The translations under genes were made by a program, and so were the position numbers. A stretch of 5,071 bases of DNA from Clostridiales bacterium (GTDB lineage: Bacteria > Bacillota_A > Clostridia > Christensenellales > CAG-917), in the NCBI GenBank assembly GCA_031282095.1, contig JAITEJ010000045.1:1-5071 (forward strand). The letters are read 5' to 3'. The notes beneath the pieces were generated by a model. It was given only the letters and a program-made list of their open reading frames with translations, searched no databases and was not told where the DNA came from. Below are positions 1 to 5,071 of this stretch, one piece after another. How positions within the stretch are numbered: position 1 is the first letter of the stretch; each line of letters opens with the position of its first letter.

Positions 1-324
1 AGCATGAAAATCAGCGGGGAAAAAATCTCTAGTAAGGGAAAGGACGACCGCAATATAATTACTTTGACATTCTCTCAGACATCGGAAAACGTTGCCGACT
101 ACGAGGAAAGTAATTTCGAAGAAAGTGAAAAAACGACTTATTCTTTCACATTTATAATAATAAACGACAGAATTGAAAATCTTAACTTTACAAAACGCAT
201 CGACTACACCGAAAACGGAGCAATCGATTCGGAGGTGTCCCACTTGAAGCTGACCATGACATACGGCATCGCCGCAATTCCTTTCCCGGCGGATTACGAG
301 AATTACAGGGAGCAACAATCTTAA
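1..324 (+). CDS. C-terminal part of an unrecognised protein (5' end outside window)
   Basis: This frame is open from the first base to a TAA at 322-324. The first Met codon, at 4-6, has only three bases before it and no visible ribosome-binding site, so the true start probably lies upstream and this is a tail of at least 107 residues. The visible part is hydrophilic and acidic in the first half. It then alternates charged and beta-branched residues (TYSFTFIIINDRIENLNF, then FTKRIDY), which suggests beta strands, as in the C-terminal domain of an exported or lipoprotein-type protein. No signal peptide, membrane segment or catalytic motif can be seen, and I do not recognise the family. It is the only plus-strand gene in the window and converges on dxs. 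A strong hairpin terminator follows 33 nt after the stop. The frame is probably real because of the clean coding composition and the correctly placed terminator; its function is unknown. Confidence 0.6.
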   Translation, partial: SMKISGEKISSKGKDDRNIITLTFSQTSENVADYEESNFEESEKTTYSFTFIIINDRIENLNFTKRIDYTENGAIDSEVSHLKLTMTYGIAAIPFPADYENYREQQS

Positions 325-356
325 GACATCGGCGAAAGGCAGGTTGGTAACGATAA

Positions 357-395
357 TTTTAAAAGCGCGGAATACATTGCGTATTTCGCGCTTTT
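357..395. terminator. Bidirectional intrinsic terminator between convergent genes
   Basis: A 15-bp stem (AAAAGCGCGGAATAC at 361-375 against GTATTTCGCGCTTTT at 381-395, one G-U pair, loop ATTGC) is flanked by T residues at the right on the plus strand and by the complement of TTTT (357-360) on the minus strand. It lies 33 nt after the stop of the plus-strand gene. For minus-strand transcripts it is the first good terminator after dxs, so the dxs message probably runs through the decayed repeats to here. The U-tracts are short (four to five), so efficiency may be moderate in both directions. Confidence 0.8.
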
Positions 396-447
396 ATTGC
401 GATGCGGCTGAGAGCGGTCTTTTTCCGACGTTAAGGCATATTTCGCC

Positions 448-569
448 TCATATGGGACGGTATTCTTACGGCTGTCAAGGCGGGAGAATACGGCAACCAT
501 CCTCTTTCAAACGTAAAGCCGTCTGTTCTCATGTTTTTTACCGTCATCAAAGGGATGGTATATATCGTT
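448..569 (-). repeat. Distal decayed tandem copy of the dxs 3' end (copy 2)
   Basis: On the minus strand this 122-bp unit contains a recognisable relic of the DXS C-terminus. In one frame it reads LPYSPALTAVRIPSHMR, comparable with YCRMSPALIAGRILSYMK at the true end of DXS. The anchor TCATAT sits at 448, 570 and 703 in the three copies. Compared with copy 1 this unit is 11 bp shorter around 495-505, where the AATACTCTGCC part has been lost. The leading segment TTTCAAACGTAAAGCCGTC, followed by ATGTTTTTTACCGTC, is nearly identical to that of copy 1. No start site or ribosome-binding site supports translation, and the short open frame at 431-619 crossing copies 1 and 2 shifts reading frame relative to DXS, so I treat it as non-coding relic. 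Confidence 0.75.
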
Positions 570-702
570 TCATATAGGACAGAATTTTCCCTGCCGTCAA
601 GGCGGAAGGATACGGGCAATACTCTGCCAATTTTTCACATTTCAAACGTAAAGCCGTCAATTCTTATGTTTTTTACCGTCGTCCGGGGGAGGATATGTCA
701 CT
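570..702 (-). repeat. Proximal decayed tandem copy of the dxs 3' end (copy 1)
   Basis: This 133-bp unit begins at the dxs stop codon. On the minus strand it encodes, in one frame, LAEYCPYPSALTAGKILSYMK, which is clearly related to LAEYCRMSPALIAGRILSYMK at the end of DXS. Over the last ~57 bp about four bases in five agree with dxs. The upstream part reads VKNIRIDGFTFEM before a TGA stop, weakly matching EMINIGVENGF in DXS and strongly matching copy 2. Frame shifts and the stop show that the copy is not translated as part of DXS. It is best explained as tandem duplication of the dxs tail followed by decay. A less likely reading is an interspersed repeat family that happens to resemble it. Confidence 0.75.
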
Positions 703-2380
703 TCATATAGGACAGTATTCTCCCGGCTATCAAGGCGGGCGACATACGGCAATACTCCGCGAGTTCGTCCTCGTCGGCGGTCGGTAAAAAGCCGTTTTCC
801 ACGCCTATGTTTATCATTTCCACGTTAAGCCCGCGCCCGCGGAAGAAAGAGGACACCGCCTGACCGAAGCCGCCTTGCAGCACATTATCCTCAACAGTCA
901 CTATCAAACTGTCCGACAGCGTAACGAGGGCTTTTTTGTCAAGAGGTTTAATGAATTTAGCGTTAACGACCGAACACATTATCCCGTTCTTCAACATAAT
1001 CTGCTCTACTTTCCTGCCTATTTCATAGCATTTAGCTCCCGCGGTGAGTATCGCTACCGTAGGCGCGGATGTCTTAACATCCCACTTGCCGAACGCAACC
1101 TCTCCGCAAGCATCCTCGTTTTTCCCCGCAGATTTCGGATACCTTATGGCGACTGTGCCGCCGAAGCTTTCCGTCCATGCCAGCATTTTTTTTAGTTCCG
1201 CCTTATTTTTCGGCGCAAGCACCGTCATATTGGGCATAAGAGACAAATAGCTTATGTCGAACACTCCCTGATGAGTTTCACCATCGCCGCCCACGAAACC
1301 GCTTCTGTCGATGAGAAAGGTCACGGGCAAGGAATCGGGCAAAACGTCGTGCAGTATCTGATCAAACGCGCGCTGTAAAAAGGTCGAATAGATCGCGACA
1401 TACGGGCGGTATCCCCCTCTCGCCAACGCCGCGGACATAGCGACGGCGTAACCTTCCGCTATGCCTACGTCGAAGAATCGCGACGGAAAGCGGCGGGCAA
1501 AATCAGACAGACCCGCGCCCTTTTTCATAGCGGCGGTAACTACGGTTATCTTGTCGTTTTTTAACGCCATATCGGACAGAGTTTTTCCCAACTCGGAGGC
1601 GAAAAAATCGATAGGCGGCGCAACGGAATGGAAACTCTCCGGCGCGCTTTCGGCGGGCGCGTAGCCCTTGCCCTTAAGCGTATTTACGCGTACCGCCACA
1701 TGTCCGTCCAATGTCTTCAATTGCCCGAACGTCAAAATCATCTCCTGCAGGTCATGCCCGTCCAAGCTGCCGGCATAGCGGAAGCCGTATTCCGAGAATA
1801 TGTCGCCGCTTTCCTTCAGGCGTTCGGAAATCATGCCCGTACTGCCGCTTATGGTCATGCCGTTGTCGTTTAGGATAAGCAGCAGATTGTGAGGAACGGA
1901 CGTTATGTCGTTCAACGCTTCCTGAGTCAGACCGTTCGGGAAAGCTCCGTCGCCCACCACCGCGACTATCCGGTTATTGAGTCCGCTCAGTACCTCCGCG
2001 CGCATATATCCCGCCGCCGAGGGAAGCGCGGTGCCTGCGTGACCGGCGTCCGCCGCGTCGAAAGGGCTCTCCGACGCGTTTACGAAGCCGGATACGCCTC
2101 CTTGCTTGCGCAAGTCCTTAAATCTGTCCGCGCGCCCCGTAAGCAGCTTGTGCGCGTAGCATTGATGCCCGACGTCGAATAAAATTTTATCGTCGGGAGC
2201 GTCGAATATGTAATGCAGCGCGACGGTCAACTCAACCGCCCCTAAGTTGGACGCTAAATGTCCGCCGTTTTTCAACGTAACGGCGGTTATTTCCTTTCTC
2301 AGCTCCGCGCAAAGAGCTGTAAGTTCATCCGCGTTCATCTTTTTGATGTCAGCGGGAGTTTTTATTTCGTTTAGCGTCAT
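698..2380 (-). CDS. dxs: 1-deoxy-D-xylulose-5-phosphate synthase, compact form
   Basis: DXS condenses pyruvate and glyceraldehyde 3-phosphate, using thiamine diphosphate and Mg2+, in the first step of the methylerythritol phosphate route to isoprenoids; it is cytosolic. The 560-residue product shows the family landmarks in order: GGH (39-41), DVGHQ (69-73), the thiamine-phosphate/metal motif GDGA (143-146) with NDN (171-173), DGHD (207-210), the catalytic Glu309 in IAEGYAV, YSTFLQR (331-337), DRSGFVGGDGETHQG (358-372, holding the Arg, Asp and His of the active site), IRYPK (412-416) and the C-terminal AKFIKPLD and EDNVLQGGFG. It is about 60 residues shorter than the E. coli enzyme, mostly because ~48 residues are missing near 182-192, where E. 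coli has a flexible helical insert. The usual AEQH is AEGY, and GHSSTSIS is GHAGTALP. I chose the ATG at 2378-2380 for its AGAGGAGAG upstream and for alignment with known N-termini; an in-frame TTG at 2414-2416 would add 12 residues. The start overlaps oapA by 32 nt. Confidence 0.95.
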   Translation of the reverse strand: MTLNEIKTPADIKKMNADELTALCAELRKEITAVTLKNGGHLASNLGAVELTVALHYIFDAPDDKILFDVGHQCYAHKLLTGRADRFKDLRKQGGVSGFVNASESPFDAADAGHAGTALPSAAGYMRAEVLSGLNNRIVAVVGDGAFPNGLTQEALNDITSVPHNLLLILNDNGMTISGSTGMISERLKESGDIFSEYGFRYAGSLDGHDLQEMILTFGQLKTLDGHVAVRVNTLKGKGYAPAESAPESFHSVAPPIDFFASELGKTLSDMALKNDKITVVTAAMKKGAGLSDFARRFPSRFFDVGIAEGYAVAMSAALARGGYRPYVAIYSTFLQRAFDQILHDVLPDSLPVTFLIDRSGFVGGDGETHQGVFDISYLSLMPNMTVLAPKNKAELKKMLAWTESFGGTVAIRYPKSAGKNEDACGEVAFGKWDVKTSAPTVAILTAGAKCYEIGRKVEQIMLKNGIMCSVVNAKFIKPLDKKALVTLSDSLIVTVEDNVLQGGFGQAVSSFFRGRGLNVEMINIGVENGFLPTADEDELAEYCRMSPALIAGRILSYMK

Positions 2381-3107
2381 TTTTATTTTTTCTCTCCTCT
2401 CGACTGAAAACGGCAAGTATGCGGGCGACGAACAGCACGAAATTCCTAGAATTCGATATTGCCACGTTCTTCATGTATGCCTTGCCTCCGATCGTGAGCG
2501 CGCCTACTATACCGGATATCATTATAGTAAGAAGCTGCTGATATGTTTCCGAGGTAAAGTGTAAAATTTTCAAAACTATCAAAAGAGAACAGGTTCCCGA
2601 CACTATGCCGAATATGTCTCCTATGACATCGTTGCATATGTTCGCCACCTTTTCGGCGTTTTTGACAAGCTTAAGCGCGGTTTTCGCTCCGTGAACCCTG
2701 CGCGCCGCCATGGATGCCAAAGGAGCCGGATCGCACGCCGTGACCGCCACGCCTATGCCGTCGAACAGCACGCTGGCAAGCACAAGAAACAGCAGCAGCA
2801 AAGCGATGACGACTATGTTGCCGGAACCGGCGAGGTCGGACAAAAAGGTGACGAACACCGTCAGCGGAAAGGAAATAAGCGTGATCTTCAACGCCCAATG
2901 CTCCTTCTTTTTTAAAGCTTTCGCGTACGGTCTGGACGTCTTCCTCGCCGCCGCCCTCGCATTTTCGGCGCGCCTTACCGCCGCGTCCGCGCGCGGCTCC
3001 GCTTTACGAACTGTCTGATGCGTAACGACGGGCTGAGGCTCCTCCGCCCCGAAGCCGTCGTCCTGCAGCAAAGGCTGCTCTTCAATTGTTTTTTCCGAAT
3101 CTTCCAT
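2349..3107 (-). CDS. oapA: DUF21-like membrane protein, probable OLE-associated protein OapA
   Basis: The 252-residue product has a hydrophilic N-terminus, acidic at 1-25 and then very basic and Ala/Arg-rich at 32-70. Four hydrophobic segments follow, at about 72-92, 96-124, 163-184 and 190-211, and a Lys/Arg/Asn-rich tail ends it. The cytoplasmic stretch at 116-160 (FDGIGVAVTACDPAPLASMAARRVHGAKTALKLVKNAEKVANICND, described by its pieces VTACDPAPL, GAKTALKLVKN and AEKV) follows the pattern of the DUF21 domain of CNNM/CorC-type proteins, where small-residue-rich helices precede 'AKxALKLxxNxEK'. A DUF21 protein directly downstream of a large structured RNA, and next to dxs, is the known signature of OapA, which binds OLE RNA and anchors it at the membrane. 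No CBS or CorC domain is present, so a full magnesium exporter is unlikely. No good ribosome-binding site precedes the ATG at 3105-3107. The end overlaps dxs by 32 nt, suggesting one operon. The DUF21 and OapA assignments rest on pattern and context, not on a search. Confidence 0.75.
   Translation of the reverse strand: MEDSEKTIEEQPLLQDDGFGAEEPQPVVTHQTVRKAEPRADAAVRRAENARAAARKTSRPYAKALKKKEHWALKITLISFPLTVFVTFLSDLAGSGNIVVIALLLLFLVLASVLFDGIGVAVTACDPAPLASMAARRVHGAKTALKLVKNAEKVANICNDVIGDIFGIVSGTCSLLIVLKILHFTSETYQQLLTIMISGIVGALTIGGKAYMKNVAISNSRNFVLFVARILAVFSREERKNKNDAKRNKNSR
2390..2398 (-). promoter_or_regulatory. Ribosome-binding site of dxs, inside the oapA coding sequence
   Basis: The minus strand reads AGAGGAGAG here, followed by an A-rich 9-nt spacer (11 nt counted from the GGAGAG core) and the dxs ATG at 2380. 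It is the strongest Shine-Dalgarno match in the window and decides the ATG over the upstream TTG. It lies within the last codons of oapA, so ribosomes finishing oapA pass over it, which favours translational coupling. Confidence 0.75.
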
Positions 3108-3252
3108 AATTAAATATTTTATAAATCCGCAAAACGTTTCTCTTTTCCCGGAGAGAACGCGATAATACGGAAAGAACTTTCATGCGGTCGCCGTGAACGT
3201 ATTTCAGCCGCGAACTGAAGTGTTCCGCGCGAAGCGGATGATAAACGCATTT
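3108..3252 (-). other. Leader region of oapA with two small hairpins
   Basis: The ~145 nt between the terminator and oapA hold no convincing gene. On the minus strand there are two adjacent hairpins: TCCGC/GCGGA with loop TTCGC, and TTCAG/CTGAA with loop TTCGCGG, the latter inside an outer GAAC/GTTC pair. An AT-rich TATAAAATATTTAAT lies just before the oapA ATG but has no well-placed -35 box. A 33-codon frame starts with ATG near 3183 and runs into oapA (see findings). Confidence 0.4.
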
Positions 3253-3302
3253 TAAAAAGAGGAAATTCGGCGGAGCTTCAGCAAAGCGCGCCCATTTCCT
3301 CT
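3253..3302 (-). terminator. Intrinsic terminator between OLE RNA and oapA
   Basis: On the minus strand a perfect 9-bp stem AGAGGAAAT/ATTTCCTCT (plus-strand arms 3294-3302 and 3258-3266) closes over inner GC-rich pairs, including GCTT-TGCTG-AAGC, and is followed directly by TTTTT and then AAAA. The stem is long and the U-run well placed. It lies ~50 nt beyond the last paired domain of the OLE RNA and ~150 nt before oapA. It could end the RNA as a separate transcript or partly attenuate oapA-dxs. It may also be a 3'-terminal helix that belongs to the RNA. Confidence 0.7.
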
Positions 3303-3349
3303 CCGCAAGCACGACAAAAACCGACGGCTTTTATCGCGTTAAGAAACAA

Positions 3350-3930
3350 AATCAGTGGCGGTGCGCCGGATAAACCTTGCGTCTTCAGGTTCGGTAGGCT
3401 TTCCCGCGGGGGCGACTCACCGTCGCCGTTTGAGGAGTTTCCTATTACACCCCCGCACGCAGGGTTTCCCGCTGCGTAACCGAATCGCCACTTAGAACAC
3501 ACTATAATCCCCGACGCACCTCGTCAGAACAGTCTAGAAGTTTTCCTTGACAGACAAAACCGCTCCTTATCCTTTTTTGCAGAACAGCTTTCATCGGGCA
3601 ATCGCGCACCGCCGTCTGCCGACGGTTTTGCGCGTGTTCCCGAATTCCGCATACTCCGCTCAAGACAGGCTACTCTGCACACAGCGTAAGGCAAATTGCC
3701 CTCACCGCATTGCAGGTTGTCACTATGCAGTAGTTTCACCCACCCGCATAGGCCTCCGCGAAAGTTGGGTCGATTTTCGTATGCCGTTACGACCCGCCCA
3801 AAATCCTTTACTCCCAGCAGCAACACCCGTTTGGGCAACGAACGCCGCCACCAGAAACTTCATCGATGTGCCCTTCGGCGATATTTTACCTCCGCCTCCG
3901 GAACGGAAAGCCTGACTAGAATACTGCGCC
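3350..3930 (-). ncRNA. ole: OLE RNA (ornate, large, extremophilic RNA), boundaries approximate
   Basis: OLE is a ~600-nt conserved RNA of Firmicutes. With OapA, OapB and other partners it forms a membrane-associated ribonucleoprotein; in Bacillus halodurans its loss gives sensitivity to alcohols, cold and elevated Mg2+. Here ~580 GC-rich nt on the minus strand have no credible gene but fold densely. Plus-strand helix arms are: 3670-3674 with 3729-3733, enclosing hairpin 3684-3708; hairpin 3767-3795 (GGGTCG/CGACCC); a long hairpin 3594-3643 (TCGGG, then GCGCA, then a CCGTC/GACGG tip); and a 3' domain closed by 3354-3360 with 3486-3492. That domain contains an inner TTCGGT/ACCGAA helix, a hairpin at 3457-3477 with a GAAA loop on the minus strand only, and the 6-bp hairpin 3411-3427. 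The GNRA loop fixes the strand. Size, orientation and the downstream DUF21 gene plus dxs match known OLE loci. I could not recall the consensus well enough to align it base by base. A different, undescribed RNA remains possible. Confidence 0.75.
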
Positions 3931-3935
3931 ACCGC

Positions 3936-3964
3936 ATTATAGTATACACGTATTACGTCAAAAA
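3936..3964 (-). promoter_or_regulatory. Probable sigma-A promoter of OLE RNA
   Basis: The minus strand carries a perfect TATAAT (3936-3941). Upstream is TTGACG (3956-3961), which would be near-consensus but with a short 14-nt spacer; TTTTTG (3959-3964) gives a 17-nt spacer with a poorer hexamer. Transcription would start near 3929-3930, giving about 580 nt to the end of the 3' domain, the size expected of OLE RNA. The spacer ambiguity may mean modest or regulated activity. Confidence 0.55.
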
Positions 3965-4255
3965 GTAAAACGAGATTTACGCCTGCGCGTAAAAATCCTT
4001 TGATTGTTTTAATCTTATGTAATATTATATTAAGGTTGTGCAAAAATTTTGCGTATAACTCGGATATTTTCAAACCTGACCGCGGTAAAACGGTACGACG
4101 CCGCCCGTCGGCATATCCGTTTTTACCGTCTGCGTTTATACGGTACACCGTTTAAACCGTATCCCGAAATCTTTTGCCGGCTTCTCGTTGCCGCTTAATT
4201 GACCGTTCCTTATGCGGGAATCATATACACCGAGTCAAAACCTCATCAATCCCCG
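3965..4255. other. Palindrome-rich gap with no convincing gene
   Basis: No open frame here has a ribosome-binding site or protein-like composition. The stretch holds several inverted repeats: GATTTACGC against GCGTAAAAATC near 3974-3997 (two-base bulge); the 13-nt odd palindrome GCAAAAATTTTGC at 4040-4052; a long hairpin 4084-4127 (GGTAAAACGG with CCGTTTTTACC, GC-rich interior); and ATACGGT/ACCGTAT at 4138-4162. An AT-rich run at about 4010-4032 includes a TATAAT on the minus strand without a good -35. It may be regulatory DNA for the OLE promoter, or a second structured leader. Confidence 0.4.
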
Positions 4256-4275
4256 TTTTATTGATATCAATAAAA
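4256..4275. repeat. Perfect 20-bp palindrome beside the terminator
   Basis: The sequence TTTTATTGATATCAATAAAA is identical to its own reverse complement. It abuts the U-tract side of the terminator at 4271-4305 and sits ~330 bp upstream of the OLE start. Its AT content and dyad symmetry would suit a dimeric regulator, or it may simply extend the terminator structure. No matching half-site was seen at the OLE promoter. Confidence 0.45.
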
Positions 4276-4305
4276 ACGCGCCGAACAAAAGACGTACGAC
4301 GCGTT
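4271..4305 (-). terminator. Intrinsic terminator of the phosphatase gene
   Basis: On the minus strand a 9-bp stem (AACGCGTCG with CGGCGCGTT, one G-U pair; plus-strand arms 4297-4305 and 4275-4283) with a 13-nt loop is followed by TTTTTATTG. The plus strand has no T-run after the stem, so it works for leftward transcription. It lies 75 nt past the phosphatase stop and separates that gene from OLE. Confidence 0.75.
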
Positions 4306-4379
4306 AAATTGCGAAAACATTATCATTCACCGCGCACAAGGCACAAGCGGGAAACGTGTATGCAGTTACAGATCTGCAA

Positions 4380-5071
4380 TCAGAAAATCCCTTCGGGAAG
4401 CTTGTTCGTCCAAAAAGCAGGGGCTTTTATGTTCAGCGCGTACGCTACGATAGCGGCTATATCCTTCATGGTTGCGTCCCCTATCGTCCCTTTTTTTACG
4501 GTCTTACCGGCTACGCCTAGAAAACAGTTCATTTCCTCCGGAGTAGTTCCGCCGTGTCCGCCCGCCGGAGTGTGTCCGTGATCGGGGGTCACGATAAAAA
4601 GCGTGTCGTCCAACCAACCCAGTTCCTCATATTTATCGTAAATCCATCCGATGTATTCGTCCTCTTGTGCGATGGTGTTCAAATAGATATCGCTTGCGCT
4701 GCCGTGGGCATGTCCGGCGTGATCTACGTTATCAAAATGTACGTATAAAAATTTGGGGTCGTTGCCATTATCCAAATAGTTTAAAACTTTATTCGCAATG
4801 ACGGAGTCGGAAATCGGCTCCGGAATTGCACCTTGAAGCATATAACCGTCCAAGAACACGTCCACATCGTATTCTATAAACGCCCAAATCGCAAAGAAAT
4901 AACAAATCGCCGCTTGTTCAGCGCCGGGATACGCGTCGGAGATCAGCTTAAATAACGAATAAATGCCCTCCGGTTCACGTTTATCAGGATTACGTATCTC
5001 ATTGCTAAGACTATAAAAATATGAATACCATGCATTCGTATACGCTGAATCGTTGTCCCATCCGTGTACCT
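4380..5071 (-). CDS. Alkaline-phosphatase-superfamily hydrolase, C-terminal part (5' end outside window)
   Basis: The frame is open from the window edge (first full codon at 5067-5069) to a TGA at 4380-4382, giving 229 visible residues starting VHGWDNDSAY. It belongs to the alkaline phosphatase superfamily, most like type I phosphodiesterase/nucleotide pyrophosphatase proteins, which hydrolyse phosphomono- or diesters using two metal ions. The metal-binding motifs are clear: DNVDHAGH (visible residues 113-120) supplies an Asp and a His, TPDHGH (161-166) the Asp-His pair, and GGHGG (171-173 region) the last His. The nucleophilic Ser or Thr and any signal peptide would lie in the missing N-terminal half, so substrate and location cannot be told. 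A GTG at 4863-4865 could be mistaken for a start, but the frame continues upstream with protein-like sequence (AAICYFFAIWAFIEYD). It is transcribed leftward with its own terminator and is probably unrelated to the OLE operon. Confidence 0.85.
   Translation of the reverse strand, partial: VHGWDNDSAYTNAWYSYFYSLSNEIRNPDKREPEGIYSLFKLISDAYPGAEQAAICYFFAIWAFIEYDVDVFLDGYMLQGAIPEPISDSVIANKVLNYLDNGNDPKFLYVHFDNVDHAGHAHGSASDIYLNTIAQEDEYIGWIYDKYEELGWLDDTLFIVTPDHGHTPAGGHGGTTPEEMNCFLGVAGKTVKKGTIGDATMKDIAAIVAYALNIKAPAFWTNKLPEGIF

Noticed and set aside
431..619. A 62-codon minus-strand open frame
   Set aside because: It lies wholly in the decayed dxs-tail repeats, crosses them in a shifted frame and has no ribosome-binding site.
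875..2182. Several plus-strand open frames of 67-106 codons opposite dxs
   Set aside because: They are antisense shadows of a well-supported conserved gene, with no initiation signals and basic, low-complexity products.
2381..2416. Upstream TTG start for dxs adding 12 residues
   Set aside because: The added residues are encoded by the ribosome-binding site region itself, and the ATG at 2380 has a far better site and the expected N-terminus.
3354..3492. Cobalamin riboswitch-like string CCGCCACTG on the minus strand
   Set aside because: The other required parts (B12 box with AGYCAGGA, properly placed GGTG and GGGAA segments) are absent, and the string is explained by the closing helix of the 3' domain. 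RNase P RNA, tmRNA and SRP RNA motifs were also looked for and not found.
3354..3932. Pairing of a GTGGCG at the 5' end (3927-3932) with the CGCCAC of the 3' domain, joining the two ends of the RNA
   Set aside because: The predicted transcription start (3929-3930) would cut off part of the 5' copy, and the 3' strand pairs better (7 bp) with 3486-3492.
3524..4148. Overlapping open frames on both strands across 3524-4148, up to 141 codons
   Set aside because: They overlap each other in several frames, lack ribosome-binding sites, are rich in Arg, Cys and Pro or otherwise unlike proteins, and coincide with the structured RNA and its promoter.
4174..4581. A 135-codon plus-strand frame
   Set aside because: It crosses the phosphatase terminator and is antisense to the end of the phosphatase gene; its composition is not protein-like and no ribosome-binding site is seen.

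Overview
The window reads as a piece of an anaerobic Firmicute (Clostridia-like) chromosome of medium GC content. The signs are a clostridial-type short DXS, a DUF21-like membrane protein that fits the OLE-associated protein OapA, and directly upstream of it a ~580-nt gene-free, densely structured stretch that I call OLE RNA (ornate, large, extremophilic). The ole-oapA pair near isoprenoid genes such as dxs or ispA is a known arrangement of this clade. I assign OLE by position, size, strand, folding and partner gene. I could not align it to a covariance model.

Layout from left to right. (1) The 3' end of an unrecognised plus-strand gene (1-324), closed by a long two-way hairpin terminator (357-395) that it shares with the convergent minus-strand genes. 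(2) Two decayed tandem copies of the end of dxs (448-569 and 570-702), lying just beyond the dxs stop codon. (3) dxs (698-2380, minus), encoding a compact 560-residue 1-deoxy-D-xylulose-5-phosphate synthase. (4) oapA (2349-3107, minus), whose end overlaps the dxs start by 32 nt. (5) A hairpin-rich spacer with a strong intrinsic terminator (3253-3302). (6) OLE RNA (about 3350-3930, minus) with a consensus -10 box just upstream. (7) A palindrome-rich spacer without a convincing gene (about 3965-4270). (8) A terminator (4271-4305) ending a partial alkaline-phosphatase-superfamily gene (4380 to the window edge, minus).

Everything from the phosphatase to dxs points left. The phosphatase has its own terminator, so OLE begins a new transcription unit. 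OLE, oapA and dxs look functionally linked: in the characterised bacillus system OLE RNA recruits OapA at the membrane in a stress-related ribonucleoprotein, and the gene pair recurs beside isoprenoid precursor genes. Here oapA and dxs are probably translated from one message, with the dxs ribosome-binding site inside oapA. A terminator-like hairpin between OLE and oapA suggests that much of the OLE RNA is released as a separate transcript, with oapA-dxs expressed by read-through or from a weak internal promoter.
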